The position numbers and the translations under genes are program-made. From contig JAKEHD010000733.1 of assembly GCA_022615215.1 (NCBI GenBank), positions 1-5,943 on the forward strand: a stretch of 5,943 nt of DNA, given 5' to 3'. Of this stretch, positions 5,777 through 5,943 are shown in pieces (within the stretch, counting starts at the first letter, position 1; each line of letters starts with the position of its first letter). The notes beneath the pieces were generated by a model. The model searched no databases. It was not told the DNA's origin and saw only the letters and a program-made list of their open reading frames with translations. The DNA comes from Blastocatellia bacterium. GTDB taxonomy: Bacteria; Acidobacteriota; Blastocatellia; UBA7656.

Positions 5777-5826
5777 AACCACAGATTACACAGATTTCTC
5801 AGATATTCTCTGTGTTCTCTGTGGTT
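5777..5826. repeat. Imperfect 50-bp palindrome with 9-base periodicity
   Basis: AACCACAGATTACACAGA (5777-5794) pairs with TCTGTGTTCTCTGTGGTT (5809-5826) at 16 of 18 positions around a 14-base centre. Internally the left half repeats every nine bases (CCACAGATT, ACACAGATT, TCTCAGATA) and the right half repeats TTCTCTGTG twice. From general knowledge, ACCACAGATT/TCTCTGTGG elements are a dispersed intergenic family in Acidobacteriota and other large-genome phyla and are often mis-annotated as short TDYTDF-type peptides. It starts ten bases after the heptamer array. Confidence 0.8.
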
Positions 5827-5893
5827 GAATACTCGCGGGTGCAGTTCCGAAAAATCGGCCATAATCCCACAGGCGGGAGTTGGAGGCGAGTTA

Positions 5894-5943
5894 ATGTCTT
5901 GCCTACGAGCGATAGACTCTTCCTTTCTTGAATCCTCCCAACG
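5894..5943 (+). CDS. 5' end of a divergent gene, cut by the window edge
   Basis: A strong GGAGG (5882-5886) stands seven bases before ATG 5894. The frame is then open to the end of the window (MSCLRAIDSSFLESSQR), so this is very likely a real start with the rest of the gene beyond the edge. The pattern L-x-x-x-D-x-x-F-L followed by E faintly resembles the N-terminus of wax ester synthase/diacylglycerol acyltransferase (WS/DGAT) proteins, but 17 residues cannot establish that. It is transcribed divergently from the acylase, with the repeat cluster between them. Confidence 0.55.
   Translation, partial: MSCLRAIDSSFLESSQ

Noticed and set aside
5613..5828. 71-codon plus-strand frame ending TTDYTDFSDILCVLCG
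   Set aside because: It reads through the heptamer array and the palindrome; its translation is purely the repeats, a known kind of spurious peptide.

Overview
The window looks like a chromosomal segment of a moderately GC-rich Gram-negative environmental bacterium. The evidence is an exported penicillin-acylase-type Ntn hydrolase, GC-rich flanking genes, and intergenic DNA full of short dispersed repeats: heptamer arrays, a CACAGATT/TCTGTGG palindrome and twin stem-loops. Such repeats are familiar from Acidobacteriota and similar large-genome soil phyla. That placement is an inference; there is no rRNA or marker gene here.

Layout. 1-133 is a leader with two adjacent palindromes. 134-850 (+) is a histidine-phosphatase-superfamily protein that keeps the RHA motif but has Ala where the second catalytic His is expected. 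851-918 is a short convergent gap with a G-rich stretch and an orphan ribosome-binding site plus ATG. 919-3000 (-) is a two-gene operon: a RecF/OLD-like AAA (ABC-type) ATPase followed by a small TOPRIM-fold DUF4276-like protein. 3001-3270 holds the operon's probable promoter and two hairpins behind the next gene. 3271-5598 (-) is a large penicillin acylase family enzyme with a putative promoter at 5672-5700. 5704-5826 is a repeat cluster (nine GTCAGCC-type heptamers, then a 50-bp imperfect palindrome). At 5894 a divergent gene begins behind a strong Shine-Dalgarno and runs off the window.

The most interesting unit is the ATPase/TOPRIM pair. It is visibly AT-richer than both neighbours (hand-counted 60-base rows give about 40-47% GC, against about 63-70% in the flanking genes). 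It sits between the 3' ends of two genes that both carry a GCAGGGG-type G-rich tail, and a stranded RBS-ATG lies next to its left edge. It therefore looks like an acquired accessory module. ATPase plus TOPRIM is the architecture of OLD, Gabija (GajA), PARIS and AbiL-type anti-phage systems. Here the two proteins are encoded in the same reading frame, separated by one UAA and two sense codons, as if an OLD-like fusion had been split or could be formed by readthrough. Anti-phage function is inferred from architecture and context only.

The phosphatase and the acylase show no functional link with the operon or with each other.
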